DNA of 64,000 nucleotides from Cyanophora paradoxa (Eukaryota; Glaucocystophyceae; Cyanophorales; Cyanophoraceae): the NCBI GenBank assembly GCA_004431415.1, contig QPMI01000568.1, forward strand, positions 1 through 64,000. Direction: 5' to 3'. Positions 1-10,524 of the stretch are shown here, piece after piece. A model generated the notes under the pieces. It saw only the letters and a program-made list of their open reading frames with translations, was not told where the DNA came from and did not search any database. Every line of letters starts with the position of its first letter. Positions within the stretch are counted from its first letter, which is position 1. A program made the translations under genes and the position numbers.

Positions 1-219
1 TCTTTCTGTCTACTGCTGCATACAATGATCTAATAATGAGATGAAGCGAATTTGAGACACCTGGATTGCAGTAATTATGATCCCCCCTCTCTATGACAGG
101 AGCAATCGTTGATTCCAGGTAAATATAAAAACGAGTTTCCCAATGCAAAGATTGTGGAGTATGTAGGTCTGAGATCGAAACTCTATGCTTTTCAGAACTG
201 AGACCTTTGATAAAATAAG

Positions 220-429
220 ATGTCTGGTACTTCCTCCAAAGAGGTTCACTTTGATGATTTCAAGAGATGCCTGTTCGAAGGAATCACCAAAACAGTAGCA
301 GTAGTAAACAAGCGAAGGCAAGACCACAACCTATATGATTTGGAGAGCAGAAGGGTGGCTCTAAACCAACTCGATAGCAAAAGGAAGATATTAGACGATG
401 GAATTCACAGCATTCCATTTGGGCTCTAA
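220..429 (+). CDS. Small ORF of unknown function
   Basis: A 69-aa ORF with a charged, helix-prone composition lies just upstream of the integrase remnant, on the same strand. I do not recognise it and it has no counterpart next to the integrase of element B, where the polymerase-fusion gene occupies this place. It could be the 3' part of a decayed gene. Bases 1-219 and 430-612 show no further coding signal that I can support. Confidence 0.25.
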   Translation: MSGTSSKEVHFDDFKRCLFEGITKTVAVVNKRRQDHNLYDLESRRVALNQLDSKRKILDDGIHSIPFGL

Positions 430-612
430 TCTACTTCATCAATCTTTCTTTTTCTTTGGTTTCGCTCTCCAAGAAGTAATAAACCGCGAATTAAATGCAG
501 CAGCCATATACATCTTAATCCTGGATCATTGGGCTCGATTGCAAAGTAGTTGGGAATTGTGTTCTCCTTCCACACAGAGTCTTGCATTTATTATATGAGA
601 GATAAGGTAAAG

Positions 613-2003
613 ATGCCTTCCACACAAATAGGATTGAGACAACCACCAAGAATTGTGAGAAAAGAGGCAATTGAAGATCGAGGGAATATCCTGCCCATCA
701 CAGTTCCAGTGGAGGAGAAGAGCAGTCGAATATTAAAAAGATCAGAGATGGTCAAGCAATTAATCCCAGAGACCCTCCCAGCTGAGACAGCACCAAAAGA
801 GTCGAAGATTGCTAAGAAGTTCTATGATCCCAGAACAGGTTACAAGGGATTTACTGCAATGAGACAGGAACTACCAGAGGAGAACTACAAGAAAATGAGA
901 GAATGGTATGATAAGCAGGAGGTTGTCCAAATTAATGCACCTACCCTATCTCGAAAGAGAGATCCCATGATTCCAATTAGGCAACCCCTTGATACATATG
1001 TGATTGATCTGCTCTTCTTTCCTGCATACAAAAAGCAGAATGATGGTTATGATACATTTATGAGTGCAATGGATCAACCCTGAGAACAGGGTTCATTATT
1101 CCAATGAGAGACAAAAGTGCTCTTACTACACTTGCAGCATTCAAGCAACTTGAACAGAGAGTCCCAGACAATTGTTCGCATTCAGAGTGATAGTGGAAGC
1201 GAATTTACCAATGTGTTATTCACAGATTATTTGGGAACGAAATCATTGAGCATCAACTAAGTGATGTTGCAGATCACAGAACCCAAGTCGGATTGAAGCC
1301 TTTAACAGACAGATCAAGAGATTAATCACAAACTACTGCATTGCAAATAATACTGCACGATTTTTTGATGTGTTGGGTGATATTGAGTATAATTATAATA
1401 ATACCATCCACTCTGCAACCAAGAGAAAACCAGCAGAGACCACAGAAGCCCACTACAAAGAGATAGTGAATATGGAGGATCAGAGATTCAAGAAATCGAT
1501 GAGTATCTTGATGCTCTGAAACCTGGAATGTTTGTGAGAGTGAAGTTGAAAAGAATCCATTTGCAAGCAGGGTGTTAATTGGTCTCGAATGTTTATAGTG
1601 TGGAGGGCAGAGAGGCTTCAAATTCAGAATCAGAAGTCCAGTGGTGAGATAGTTGATGGTAGATTCGCTTTTCATGAACTGCTTCCATTAAAGGTGTTGA
1701 GTATCATGAAACTCCACAGTGGATGCCCTTGAACAGGCAAAAGAGGAAGCCAGGGTTGATTCAGCAATCAGAAAGGAGGGCATAGAAAAAGCAAGTGAAG
1801 TTCCAAAGAACCCCTCACAGAAGCAAGAGCACAAAAGAAGGCAGAGTAGAGAAAGAGTTGAAGAAGTTGACCATAGCAGGAACCAGAAATTATCAGAAGT
1901 TAACAGTCAGAGATGGTATAATGACTTTTCAACCACCAAGGAAACATATACTGCACCCCAAACTCGATTTAATTTACGAAGTGGTCAGAGGAATAGATTA
2001 ACA
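613..2003 (+). pseudogene. Retroviral-type (rve, DDE) integrase, multiply frameshifted
   Basis: The first 157 residues from the ATG at 613 are open and match the N-terminal part of the integrase at 54,923-56,290, including the YDP-TGYK segment and the first catalytic Asp (context VIDLLF). The frame is lost near 1,080 and again several times. The second Asp context (DSGSEF) is readable around 1,185-1,205 and the third catalytic position around 1,275-1,290 still encodes Glu (context IEAFNRQIK). C-terminal homology to B continues to about 2,000. In Polintons this enzyme inserts the viral DNA into the host genome. This copy is dead as written, yet it keeps the Glu that the open copy in B has lost. 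Confidence 0.8.
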
Positions 2004-2404
2004 ACGTTTTCGGAATCTCTTAGACCTCTGGCGAATTTTCCTCATTTGTCTATCTTTTCAATAATTTCAAGAAGAAAGTTTCAAGGTTTGAAACCAGTTG
2101 ATAATTGTAAACAAAGAACAGTCTCACATGCTCTGGCTGTGACATGAAGAAATTGTAATAGAAAGCAGTCTTGAAATCATGTATCCAATCTGACTGGGAA
2201 GCATGGATGATAGCAGGGTCTTGGTAGATGGGATCCATAGCAGAAGTTGAGAGAATCCAAAAAATCCTTGTCAATTTTTTATTTTGTTAGTGCCCGATCT
2301 CGACGAAACCTGATAGCTGCTGCCGAGAGGATTCCGAATCTGCTTTCAGAATTGAAAACGGAGCAGTTGGTAATAAATACATATGTATGACCGAGATTGA
2401 TGGA

Positions 2405-2505
2405 GTTTCAGTGATGTTTCGGTGAAGTTTCGGTGCGAAGTTTCGGTGAAGTTTCGGTGTGAAGTTTCGGTGAAGTTTCGGTGAAGTTTCGGTGAAGTTT
2501 CGGTC
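2405..2505. repeat. Short tandem repeat, GTTTCGGTGAA unit
   Basis: About eight copies of an 11-13 bp unit (GTTTCGGTGAA, some with an added GTGC/GTGT) lie head to tail. On the minus strand the array reads as a threonine/asparagine-rich peptide repeat, which I regard as accidental. Confidence 0.85.
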
Positions 2506-2527
2506 AATAGGATAATTCTATAAATCG

Positions 2528-2785
2528 AAAAATGGTTGCGCGTCATCGCAACCATCATCGCAACCATGGTTGCATCATCGCAACCATCATCGCAACCATG
2601 GTTGCATCATCGCAACCAGGTCGCGCAACCACTCAATCGGGAAAAAAATGGTTGCGCAACCACTGAATCGGAAAAAAATTGGTTGCGCAACCAGGTTGCG
2701 CAACCAGCGCAACCATGGTTGCATCATCGCAACCATCATCGCAACCATGGTTGCGTCATCGCAACCAGGTCGCGCAACCAGTATG
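2528..2785. repeat. Dyad-symmetric tandem repeat, GCAACCAT / ATGGTTGC
   Basis: GCAACC and its complement GGTTGC recur many times as direct repeats (GCAACCATCATC) and as perfect palindromes (GCAACCATGGTTGC, GGTTGCGCAACC). The array can fold into many alternative hairpins. Open frames through it are repeat artefacts. Confidence 0.85.
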
Positions 2786-3225
2786 ACGTCATGACATCAC
2801 GTGTTTCATCATATATATACACCATACATTTCGTGTGACCCTGAGCCCAGAGTCCCCGACCGACCAATCCGCTATTTTGTGGTCAAAATGTATATATGCG
2901 CATATATACTGACGGTTCGCGTTACTACTGTCGGCATCGCCTAACGTTCCCACTGTTGGGCTGTCGGCATCTTCAAACGCTCGTATCTCACCACCAGATC
3001 ATCAGATCGTGACCGTCGACATAGCGCTGGAAAGCGCTTGAAAAGATCTACACGATGGTGTAGGTATCAAGTATATATACGTATAGATTACATACAAATA
3101 TTTCGAAAAACGATTAATCGGCTACTTTCTACTGTAAGGAACATACAGTAAAATAATGCGAAAATACAGTAGCTACTGTTAAAAAGCCATAATCTGGCGC
3201 ACCATACATCAGAAGTCCTGATGTA

Positions 3226-4763
3226 TCATACACTTCGAATAAATGCACCTGTCACATCCACTCTCATTGTTGGGGTATTTATATATACCAGTGGATAAAT
3301 ACGAATATACCTTGTCCTCAGAGGGTAGCCAATATAGAAAACGTCTTTAATAGAGGTGGGATACCCAGAACTGTATGAGACATCACCACTGTTATGGGCA
3401 TTATTAATTGTTTCACACATGAACACTCTATTCACACCTTCATACTTGATAAATGACCAGGAAACACCATCTTGTGAGGTTGCAACATTGAAGGTCTTAA
3501 CAAAGGCATTGGTCACACCAGACCATATGCAATTATAGATGCTACCTCATATATATATGGGAAGGATACTTGGAGATACTCAGTGGGAACACTCCATATC
3601 CCATCAGGAGCAGATGCATTTGCCTCCCAACCTGTTAAAGAAGGTCTTGCTTTAAATGCCTCCCTTCCAATTTTTGATGATGAAGCAGTGAATGCACCAT
3701 CTGATAGAAGATACCAGTTAGCATCAATGGAGGTATATTATTCAGAGTGGATGATATATAGAACCTTGCAGGGTTCTTGATTTCGTAATTTGCAACCAGT
3801 AAATCACAGAGTCTATCAATCATTACTGTGTTTGCTGCTATATACATTTCGGTTGCATCTATCATATCAGGGATCTTAGAGGTATCATCCAGAGAGTTTA
3901 CTATGGTCTTTGGAAGTGGAACAGAGAGTCTATAATATCTTGCATATCCTTGGTCATCATTATATGGGAGAAACTCTTGCATCTTTTCCAGGGCTGAGAG
4001 TTCACTTGCAGCCATCAACATATTAATTAATGGACTCCCAGAGGTCGAAGCAATCCATGAGAGAATGCCCAGCTGTTGACATCTTCATAGGAATATCCAC
4101 ATTTGGGGCATCTGTTTCATTGACCTCACCACAGGATATACTGATCACAATTATATCATCATCATCATCATAGATCTTTTTAGCATGGCTGTAACCACAT
4201 ACACTGGGATTGTTGTTACCTGATATTGCACCATCAATTAGAGACATCCCATCATAGTTCACAGGTGAGAAGTAAGTTGGTGCAGCAGAGGTGGATCTTG
4301 CAGCAATCTTGCTGGGGATGGATTTGTAGGAGTTATCATTGGTGATAAAAATGGGCTTCATGCTCACAGTGTCAAAACTTGTGATCACTACATCTTTTAG
4401 AGAGTCTTGAATGAGAGACTCACCAGTAACAGTGAGAATGGCTGTCTCCAATGGGGTCACATCATACTTGGTGTTGAAAAGGGCATTATCTATAATATTT
4501 CTGGGATTTGCAAAGATTAATGGAAGTTGATTGAGATATGTTGAATGCAAATCGGTAGCAGTGAGTTTGGGTTCGTTTGGAAATTCGAGATTTTTCACAT
4601 TGAGACCAATCGCAATAATCCCACCAGTGGATGTTCCACTCACCAGGTCAACAAGGTCTATTACTCTTTTTCCAGTTCGAGTTTCGATTTCTTTTAGCAA
4701 TCTCGTAATAATTATACCACGAGCTCCCCCACCTGAGAGACTGAGAATTACACGAAGGGGCAT
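3226..4763 (-). pseudogene. Patatin-like phospholipase with C-terminal discoidin-like domain, frameshifted
   Basis: The ATG at 4,763 matches the start of the copy in B. The N-terminal 245 residues contain the patatin signature: glycine-rich oxyanion loop SGGGARG (residues 9-15), nucleophile elbow GTSTGG and the Asp of the Ser-Asp dyad in IDGAISG. Patatins hydrolyse acyl esters of membrane lipids. The frame breaks near 4,070, again near 3,730 and near 3,520. The last open piece resembles an F5/8 type C (discoidin) sugar- or lipid-binding domain (SQDGVSWSF, RYIRIYPL). It is divergently transcribed from the fibre gene at 4,813, the same arrangement as in B. As written it cannot give a full protein. 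Confidence 0.8.
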
Positions 4764-5819
4764 CTTTACTTTACTCAAATTTAATAAATCTCTATAAGTA
4801 GAGTAAACAGGGATGAGTTTCAATTATCCAGCAAACCTGCAAACCATTCCTTCATCAGGAAGAGGGAAGGCAGATAACAAACATGTAAATTTCGATAACT
4901 TGACAGCCAGGGGGTCAATCTCAATTGATCACAGTGCAGATGAACCCTCAAAGACTCACCCAAGAGAGCATGCACTTTCAATAAACGAAATGGATCCCGA
5001 AAAGGAGGATGTGAGTGTTGCTTTCAGCATGGGAAATGTGAAATCGAATCAGGTAGCCCAGATTAAAGCAACCAGGAGCAGACCAAGAAAACTGAAAACC
5101 AGTGGAACCCATCCAGATATTCCAACTCGATTCGATAGTGGTAGGTTAATATTCAATGTTCAAAATGAGAAGGGTGGGCATCAGAGTGGTTTGAGAATCT
5201 ATAATGAAGGATCAAATGCAATTGCACAAATTCCCGAAATATTACAGATAGCCCCCCATGGAGAGACCAACAAAATCGAGTTCACTAACAATGTTTATCC
5301 AAGGGATATTGTGGCGAATTCGGCTTCTAATGCACAATTCGGTTTCCAACTACCTGGTGATACAGCAAAGAATAAGGCGTCTATCACTGTCAACAGTAGC
5401 CCCACTCAACCAGTAACAGTTCATTTACACCCAGACCTTGTCGAAATGGATAGGCACCTTTTACCTTTGGTCACCAACACCAAAGATCTTGGTATCAGAA
5501 CCAGGCAATGGCGAAATATCCATGGAAGCAATGTGTATGCAAATGGTGAGAAACTGGTAAGTGAGAAGACCATAAGAGAGATCTTTGAATATTATGGACC
5601 TAATGGACCTGTCCCAGTTCCCTTTCCTCTTCCATGGGATCCACCAGATTTAACACCCAAAAAGCAACCAGGAAGAGAGTATACAGCAGATGAGACAGTT
5701 CCCTTTGGGCAGCACATTGTGAGTTGGGAGCAGGTTCGAAATAAACCGATAATTGAACCAAGAAAGCAAATTGATGAGCAATATTTACCTCCCGAAATCG
5801 ATATATTGGAGCTTGATGA

Positions 5820-6060
5820 TTACTACTTCGTCCCAGATGAGGAGGAATACCTACCAGACGGTTTTGACCCACAGGAATATGAGTATGATCAATATGACCC
5901 CAATGAGGAAGAGTATTTACCAGATGGTTTAGATCCACAAGAGTATGAATATGAGCAGAATTATGAACCCCATGAGGAATATTTAGCAGATGGTCACGAA
6001 CCACCAGTTGTTGATTATGAGCAACCATATGAACCCCATGAAGAATTATTACCAGATGGA
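5820..6060 (+). repeat. In-frame acidic tandem repeat of the fibre gene
   Basis: Four imperfect units of about 22-23 residues, each starting E-E-x-L-(P/A)-D-G and ending in Tyr/Glu-rich sequence, are encoded in tandem. The homologous array in B (about 40,680-41,000) has five units, so copy number differs between the two elements. Confidence 0.8.
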
Positions 6061-7215
6061 TTTCGACCTGAGATTTGGGAATTCTTCCCTGATTGGGAGC
6101 AGATCAACAATAAACCAGCCAGATTTCCACCAGAGGATCACAACCATGACTGGGATGAGATCTTAGGTAAACCAGACAAATTCCCACCAGAGGATCACAG
6201 GCATGACTGGGGTGATATTGATGGAAAACCAGAAGAGTTTCCACCAGAAGATCACAGACATAAATGGAGCGAAATAGATGAACAACCAAAATTCGCATCA
6301 GCAGGTGATGATTTCGACACCTTACATGGTGTTACTCTCTACCAAAGTAATATCATACCAGAGAGATTAAGATTAGATGAATATTACCTGAATCTCAAAG
6401 GAATAGATGCAGGAACCAAAATGCAGGGTGAATTATACATCAGACCCCTACAAGGATGCAGATAATTGCAGCAGGCGGAAATTTCGGTTTGATGGACACC
6501 AAACCAGGTATCTATTTAACCAGTTACTATGCAGATGACATCCCAATGACAGGAGGATTGATCTCTCTACCATCTGATCCAGCAAACTATGATGACAAAG
6601 ATGCAGCAATCCAAATTAATGTAACTGATGTGAGTGATTTAGATAGTTCAAGACCCAAATTAATATTCACCAGAGAAAGATTGTTACCCAATGCTCTCAT
6701 TGGAAATCGAGATGACTACAAGAGATGCGAAATCTCATGGATCAAAACGAATTATAATGGTGGAGTTGGTGAGGGAGTCTTAGAAATCAATCAGAGGGCA
6801 GCAGCAAAGAATATTCACAATGACACCATTTCGAGAGTGGTCACAGAGGATTACCTTCAAGCCCAAAACTACATAGATGAAACAGAACTGAATACAATCA
6901 TCGCAGGTATAAATATTGGTGTGACAGGGGATTACCTCCCTCTCACAGGTGGGGTAATTGATGGAACAGTGACAGCATGCAACTTCTTTGTCCACACTGA
7001 AAGCAATCAAACCTTCCCTGTGGTTCACCCAGGAGGTGAGTATGAGATTCCAGATGATCCAGCTATCATGCCCATCAAGATTGATCTACCTTCTGATTAT
7101 GTAGGAAGGGGTGAACTGAAAACCATTTCATTTACAGGAGATTATAATGATCTCATAAATAAACCTACTGCTGCAAATCTGCATCCTGTTGCATTTTCGG
7201 GTAGTTTCCTTGATC

Positions 7216-7490
7216 TAAATAATAGATCACACACCCACACAAAGGCAGAAATCACAGATTTTGCACACACTCACACCAAATCACAAATTACAGATTTTGC
7301 ACACTTCCACACAAGAGCAGATATCACAAATTTCGCTCACACTCATGTTAAATCAGAGATATTAGATCTCGGAAATGTTGCATATGTGGGTCACACCCAT
7401 ACCAAGGCAGAGATTACAGATCTTGGAAATGTTGCATATGTTGGTCACACCCACACAAAGGCAGAGATTACAGATTTTGCACACACTCAT
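7216..7490 (+). repeat. Seven in-frame HxH tail-fibre repeats
   Basis: The pattern HTHTKAEITDFA recurs with small changes, giving seven HxH pairs (six HTH, one HFH). HxH/ITD repeats are typical of bacteriophage tail fibres; in phage T4 gp37 such histidines bind iron along the trimer axis. The presence here implies an intertwined trimeric fibre shaft. Confidence 0.8.
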
Positions 7491-8130
7491 GATTGGAATA
7501 CAGATATCTATAACAAACCTGCAATTTTCTCAGGAAACTACAATGATTTGACCAATAGACCAACTCTTGATCCTTTCACAGCCACCACAATCAGAGCCAA
7601 CAACACAATGTATGTAGGATCAGGTCAGATTGTAGAACCAGCAGGACCTATGTTTGAAGAAACATGGTTCTTCCACAATTCGCAGAATTACTTTGATAAA
7701 ACCTTACTTGTTCGTGGAAATGCCTATGCAAGAAATTTCTATGCTATGAACCCCTCAAATAATGCGACCATCAGTCGATGTATTACAGAGGCAGATCTTT
7801 CCAGTCAACTCAATGCATATTTTAATGGGAAAATCCAAGCAGGAACGTATGTTTACACTACTCCTTATCTTTGGGCAAATCCTGACCATAGGTTTAACCT
7901 CACTATTAATTTCAACAGCAGCTTTGCTAACCCTCCTATTGTAACAACTGGTATACAACACAATGAGACAGCCTACTACTATCGAATGTATGTTAGGCTT
8001 AAACAAGTTTACAGTAGCTATTTCACTTGTGAGCTTGACATAGTTCCATTAAGTTCTTTTGACAGACCAGGATTTCCAGTTACAATTCATTACATTGCTG
8101 TCGCAATTTAACTATTTCGTAATTATAAAG

Positions 8131-9153
8131 ATGACCTCCCTTTTAGAGATTCCAAACTATGAACTTGCAGCCAAATCACTCCACAGCACCTCTCATGAAG
8201 TAGTCGACTCCACACCCGGTTTTATTTGCACTGAAACTACAAGTAATACCTCTTTCACAGAGAACAGTATACTGAGGGTCAAAGAAATTCGATGCGATCG
8301 AAATGGAGGCAAGATTAGAACCACAGGCATTATAATCTCGAATACAAATCAGGTTCAAGCAGGTCAAGTAGTCCCAGATTCAGCAGTGTATGATAATGTG
8401 GGTGGATTCACCACAGCACAGATAGTTACTTTTGGAAACACAAGCAATAATTCCGCCCTTGTAGTCAAGAGTGGAGGAGCCTACATTGGTGATGGAGCAA
8501 TTGTGGCGGGGACTGTCACAGCAAATCAATTGAATGTGAGTGGGACAAGTTCATTTGCAGGATTGATGACCTTTAATGGTGGTCTTTCAGGAAATATTCA
8601 GTATGGAACTATCACAGCTACTACAAGAATTAATGCACCTGAGATAGATAATGGTAAAGATTCGAATGTTAATTATAGACGAAATGGAACTACTATTTTT
8701 ACTCTCGAAAAGACAGCAGAAAATATTGAGACATTCAAAATATCGGGCTTTTTAAAACGGAGTGGTTGCCCACGATTTATGGCGACAAAAGCAACAACAG
8801 CCGTTTCATCTACCTTTACCGCCTCAGGTTACATTGTTTCATTTCCAACAGTGTTAGTTAACCAAGGAAATAATTTCGATTCTGCAACAGGAACATTTGT
8901 AGCTCCTATTGAAGGATGCTACCGATTCTTCTTCACAGGAATGCAGTCATCATCTTCATCCGTTTTGATATTATATCGAAATGGTTCAAGCACACTCCTG
9001 TCGACAACCAGTTCGGCAACTGGAACTCACTCCTTTGCATTAGATTGTTTTTTAAATCTTGCACAGAATGATTCAATCCGCATATTTAGTAACACACAAA
9101 TAACATTAAACACAAGGTTCTTATTTGGAGGAATGCTGATAAGTTCAATATAA
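8131..9153 (+). CDS. Modular spike protein with C1q-like head
   Basis: This 340-aa protein uses the ATG at 8,131; the upstream in-frame codons lie in the end of the previous gene. The N-terminal half is shared by four neighbouring genes (key words LRVKEIRCDRN, RTTG, GGAYIGDG) and is probably a virion-attachment and trimerisation module. The C-terminal roughly 130 residues resemble a C1q/TNF-like jelly-roll (FDSATGTFVAPIEGCYRF, then a late SIRIF strand). C1q heads bind proteins and sugars, so receptor binding is a fair inference. A TATAAAG-like box ends just before the ATG. It is intact and the first of a run of same-strand genes spaced by 20-35 bp. Confidence 0.75.
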   Translation: MTSLLEIPNYELAAKSLHSTSHEVVDSTPGFICTETTSNTSFTENSILRVKEIRCDRNGGKIRTTGIIISNTNQVQAGQVVPDSAVYDNVGGFTTAQIVTFGNTSNNSALVVKSGGAYIGDGAIVAGTVTANQLNVSGTSSFAGLMTFNGGLSGNIQYGTITATTRINAPEIDNGKDSNVNYRRNGTTIFTLEKTAENIETFKISGFLKRSGCPRFMATKATTAVSSTFTASGYIVSFPTVLVNQGNNFDSATGTFVAPIEGCYRFFFTGMQSSSSSVLILYRNGSSTLLSTTSSATGTHSFALDCFLNLAQNDSIRIFSNTQITLNTRFLFGGMLISSI

Positions 9154-9175
9154 TATTCGAACTATATTGTAAAGA

Positions 9176-10201
9176 ATGACTACTCAAATAGCTGTTCCTG
9201 TTTTCTGTTATGCTGCACCTAAATTACATCAACTTAACCACACAGTATCAGATGCAACCCCTGGTTTCATATGCACAGAAACAACAGGAGCAGATTCATT
9301 TTCGCAGAATTCAGTTTTAAGATGCAAGGAAATTCGATGTGATCGCAATAATGGGAAAGTAAGAACCACAGGTTTAATAGTTTCAAACAAAAACCAAGTT
9401 CAATCTGGATCGATTGTATCAGATTCAGCAATTTATGATGATGTGGGAGGGTTCACCACACCCAAGATAGTCAATTTCGACAACACTGTTAATAATTCGG
9501 CTCTTGTAGTAAATAGTGGAGGCGCTTACATTGGAGATGGGGCAAGGGTTGATGGAACTCTAACGGCGAACCAGATAAATATAGCTGGAACAAGCACATT
9601 CACAGGTCTTGTTGCAGCAAATGGTGGTATTTATGCACCAAGTCACTCACAACAAATACTGGAAGCATCTACAAAAGTAGTTACACCAGAAGTAGACACT
9701 GGGGCAGATGTAAACCTTCTCTTGAAAAGGAATAGCACTAATATAGCAACTCTTGAACCAAACAGTTTCACAATTAACCAAGGATACTATCTAAAACAAA
9801 ATTCTCAACCACGATTTTGCGCTCAATTAGGATATAATCATACAGCAACAAGCGCCTCCGATTTGATAAACTGGGGAGTTATTTATGTGAATCATCCTAC
9901 AACGCATTTTAATGTTGCTAATGGAAGGTTCACGGCTCCTGTATCAGGACATTACCGATTTTCTGCATTTGCAAGTTCTACTTCAACAAACGCAATTGAA
10001 TTAACTCTTAAAATAAATAATGCCGATCCAAGTGGTGTTGCAATAAACACAATAAACTCAACAACTGTAACAAACAAAACCATTGCACTTAGTTGCATTC
10101 TGTATCTGGCTGTCAATGAATTTGCAACGCTTGTGACAAATGCAAATGGAGGTTATAGTTTGAGAACAACATTCTCAGGTGAGCTTATCAGCATAACATA
10201 A
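9176..10201 (+). CDS. Modular spike protein with C1q-like head (paralogue)
   Basis: This 341-aa paralogue of the preceding gene shares the N-terminal module (LRCKEIRCDRNNGKVRTTG, GGAYIGDGARV). The C-terminal part has a different C1q-like sequence (FNVANGRFTAPVSGHYRF). Conserved bases and divergent heads suggest duplication followed by receptor-driven diversification. TATTGTAAAGA precedes the ATG. It has no counterpart in B. Confidence 0.75.
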   Translation: MTTQIAVPVFCYAAPKLHQLNHTVSDATPGFICTETTGADSFSQNSVLRCKEIRCDRNNGKVRTTGLIVSNKNQVQSGSIVSDSAIYDDVGGFTTPKIVNFDNTVNNSALVVNSGGAYIGDGARVDGTLTANQINIAGTSTFTGLVAANGGIYAPSHSQQILEASTKVVTPEVDTGADVNLLLKRNSTNIATLEPNSFTINQGYYLKQNSQPRFCAQLGYNHTATSASDLINWGVIYVNHPTTHFNVANGRFTAPVSGHYRFSAFASSTSTNAIELTLKINNADPSGVAINTINSTTVTNKTIALSCILYLAVNEFATLVTNANGGYSLRTTFSGELISIT

Positions 10202-10222
10202 TTTTCTATTGTAAAAGTAAGA

Positions 10223-10489
10223 ATGTCGAATATATACCAAGTAGTTCTGACTGATACCGAAAAGTTGGGAATGGAATATTGCGCTGCTTCTGTTCAGGAC
10301 TGGATTGATAATGCTGCCCACAATAGGGCAAGAATTGCAATCGATGATATTGTTCAAAAAGAAATTCAATCTTGCATCTCATCAGGAGTTCAAATACCAA
10401 CCTCAAAGGAAGCGATTGTGTTACAGGCATTCCAAAGGGGAACTGTAAAGAAAGGCATAGAGTATAATAATCTCACAGAAGAGCAATAA
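10223..10489 (+). CDS. Small helical protein of unknown function
   Basis: An 88-aa, mostly helical protein with no cysteine pairs, signal peptide or membrane segment. TATTGTAAAAGTAAGA precedes its ATG like that of its neighbours. Its place inside the spike-gene run suggests a fibre-associated or assembly role, which is inference only. It has no counterpart in B. Confidence 0.55.
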   Translation: MSNIYQVVLTDTEKLGMEYCAASVQDWIDNAAHNRARIAIDDIVQKEIQSCISSGVQIPTSKEAIVLQAFQRGTVKKGIEYNNLTEEQ

Positions 10490-10524
10490 ACATTATTTTT
10501 CTTTCCTTCTTAGTAAAAGAAGCA

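Larger units (their letters stand above)
2004..3225. other. Non-coding repeat-rich stretch replacing the capsid/replication module
   Basis: No convincing gene is present. The stretch holds two tandem-repeat arrays (2,405-2,505 and 2,528-2,785), then about 430 bp of unique sequence with several TATATA runs. In element B the corresponding interval between phospholipase and integrase holds about 11 kb of virion and replication genes. It is therefore the likely scar of a large deletion. Confidence 0.5.
4813..8111 (+). pseudogene. Long tail-fibre-like protein, one frameshift near 6,455
   Basis: Two open pieces (4,813-6,465 and 6,456-8,111) together match the fibre gene of B. In order: an N-terminal virion-anchor-like region; an acidic tandem repeat (5,820-6,060); repeats of the form PPEDHxHDWxxIxGKP (6,110-6,280); a middle region; an LPLTGG motif, common in phage tail fibres, near 6,940; seven HxH repeats (7,216-7,490); and a C-terminal domain resembling H-type lectins, ending IHYIAVAI. 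The role is inferred to be host-cell attachment by a virion fibre. The break falls in CCTACAAGGATGCAG and could be real decay or an assembly indel. Confidence 0.75.

Noticed and set aside
3356-3780. Plus-strand ORFs over the phospholipase of A
   Set aside because: They lie antisense to clear homology with the copy at 42,056-43,611.
5600-6028. Minus-strand ORFs opposite the fibre genes (also 6,104-6,298 and 40,516-41,082)
   Set aside because: These are shadow frames caused by the regular codon pattern of the acidic and HxH repeats.
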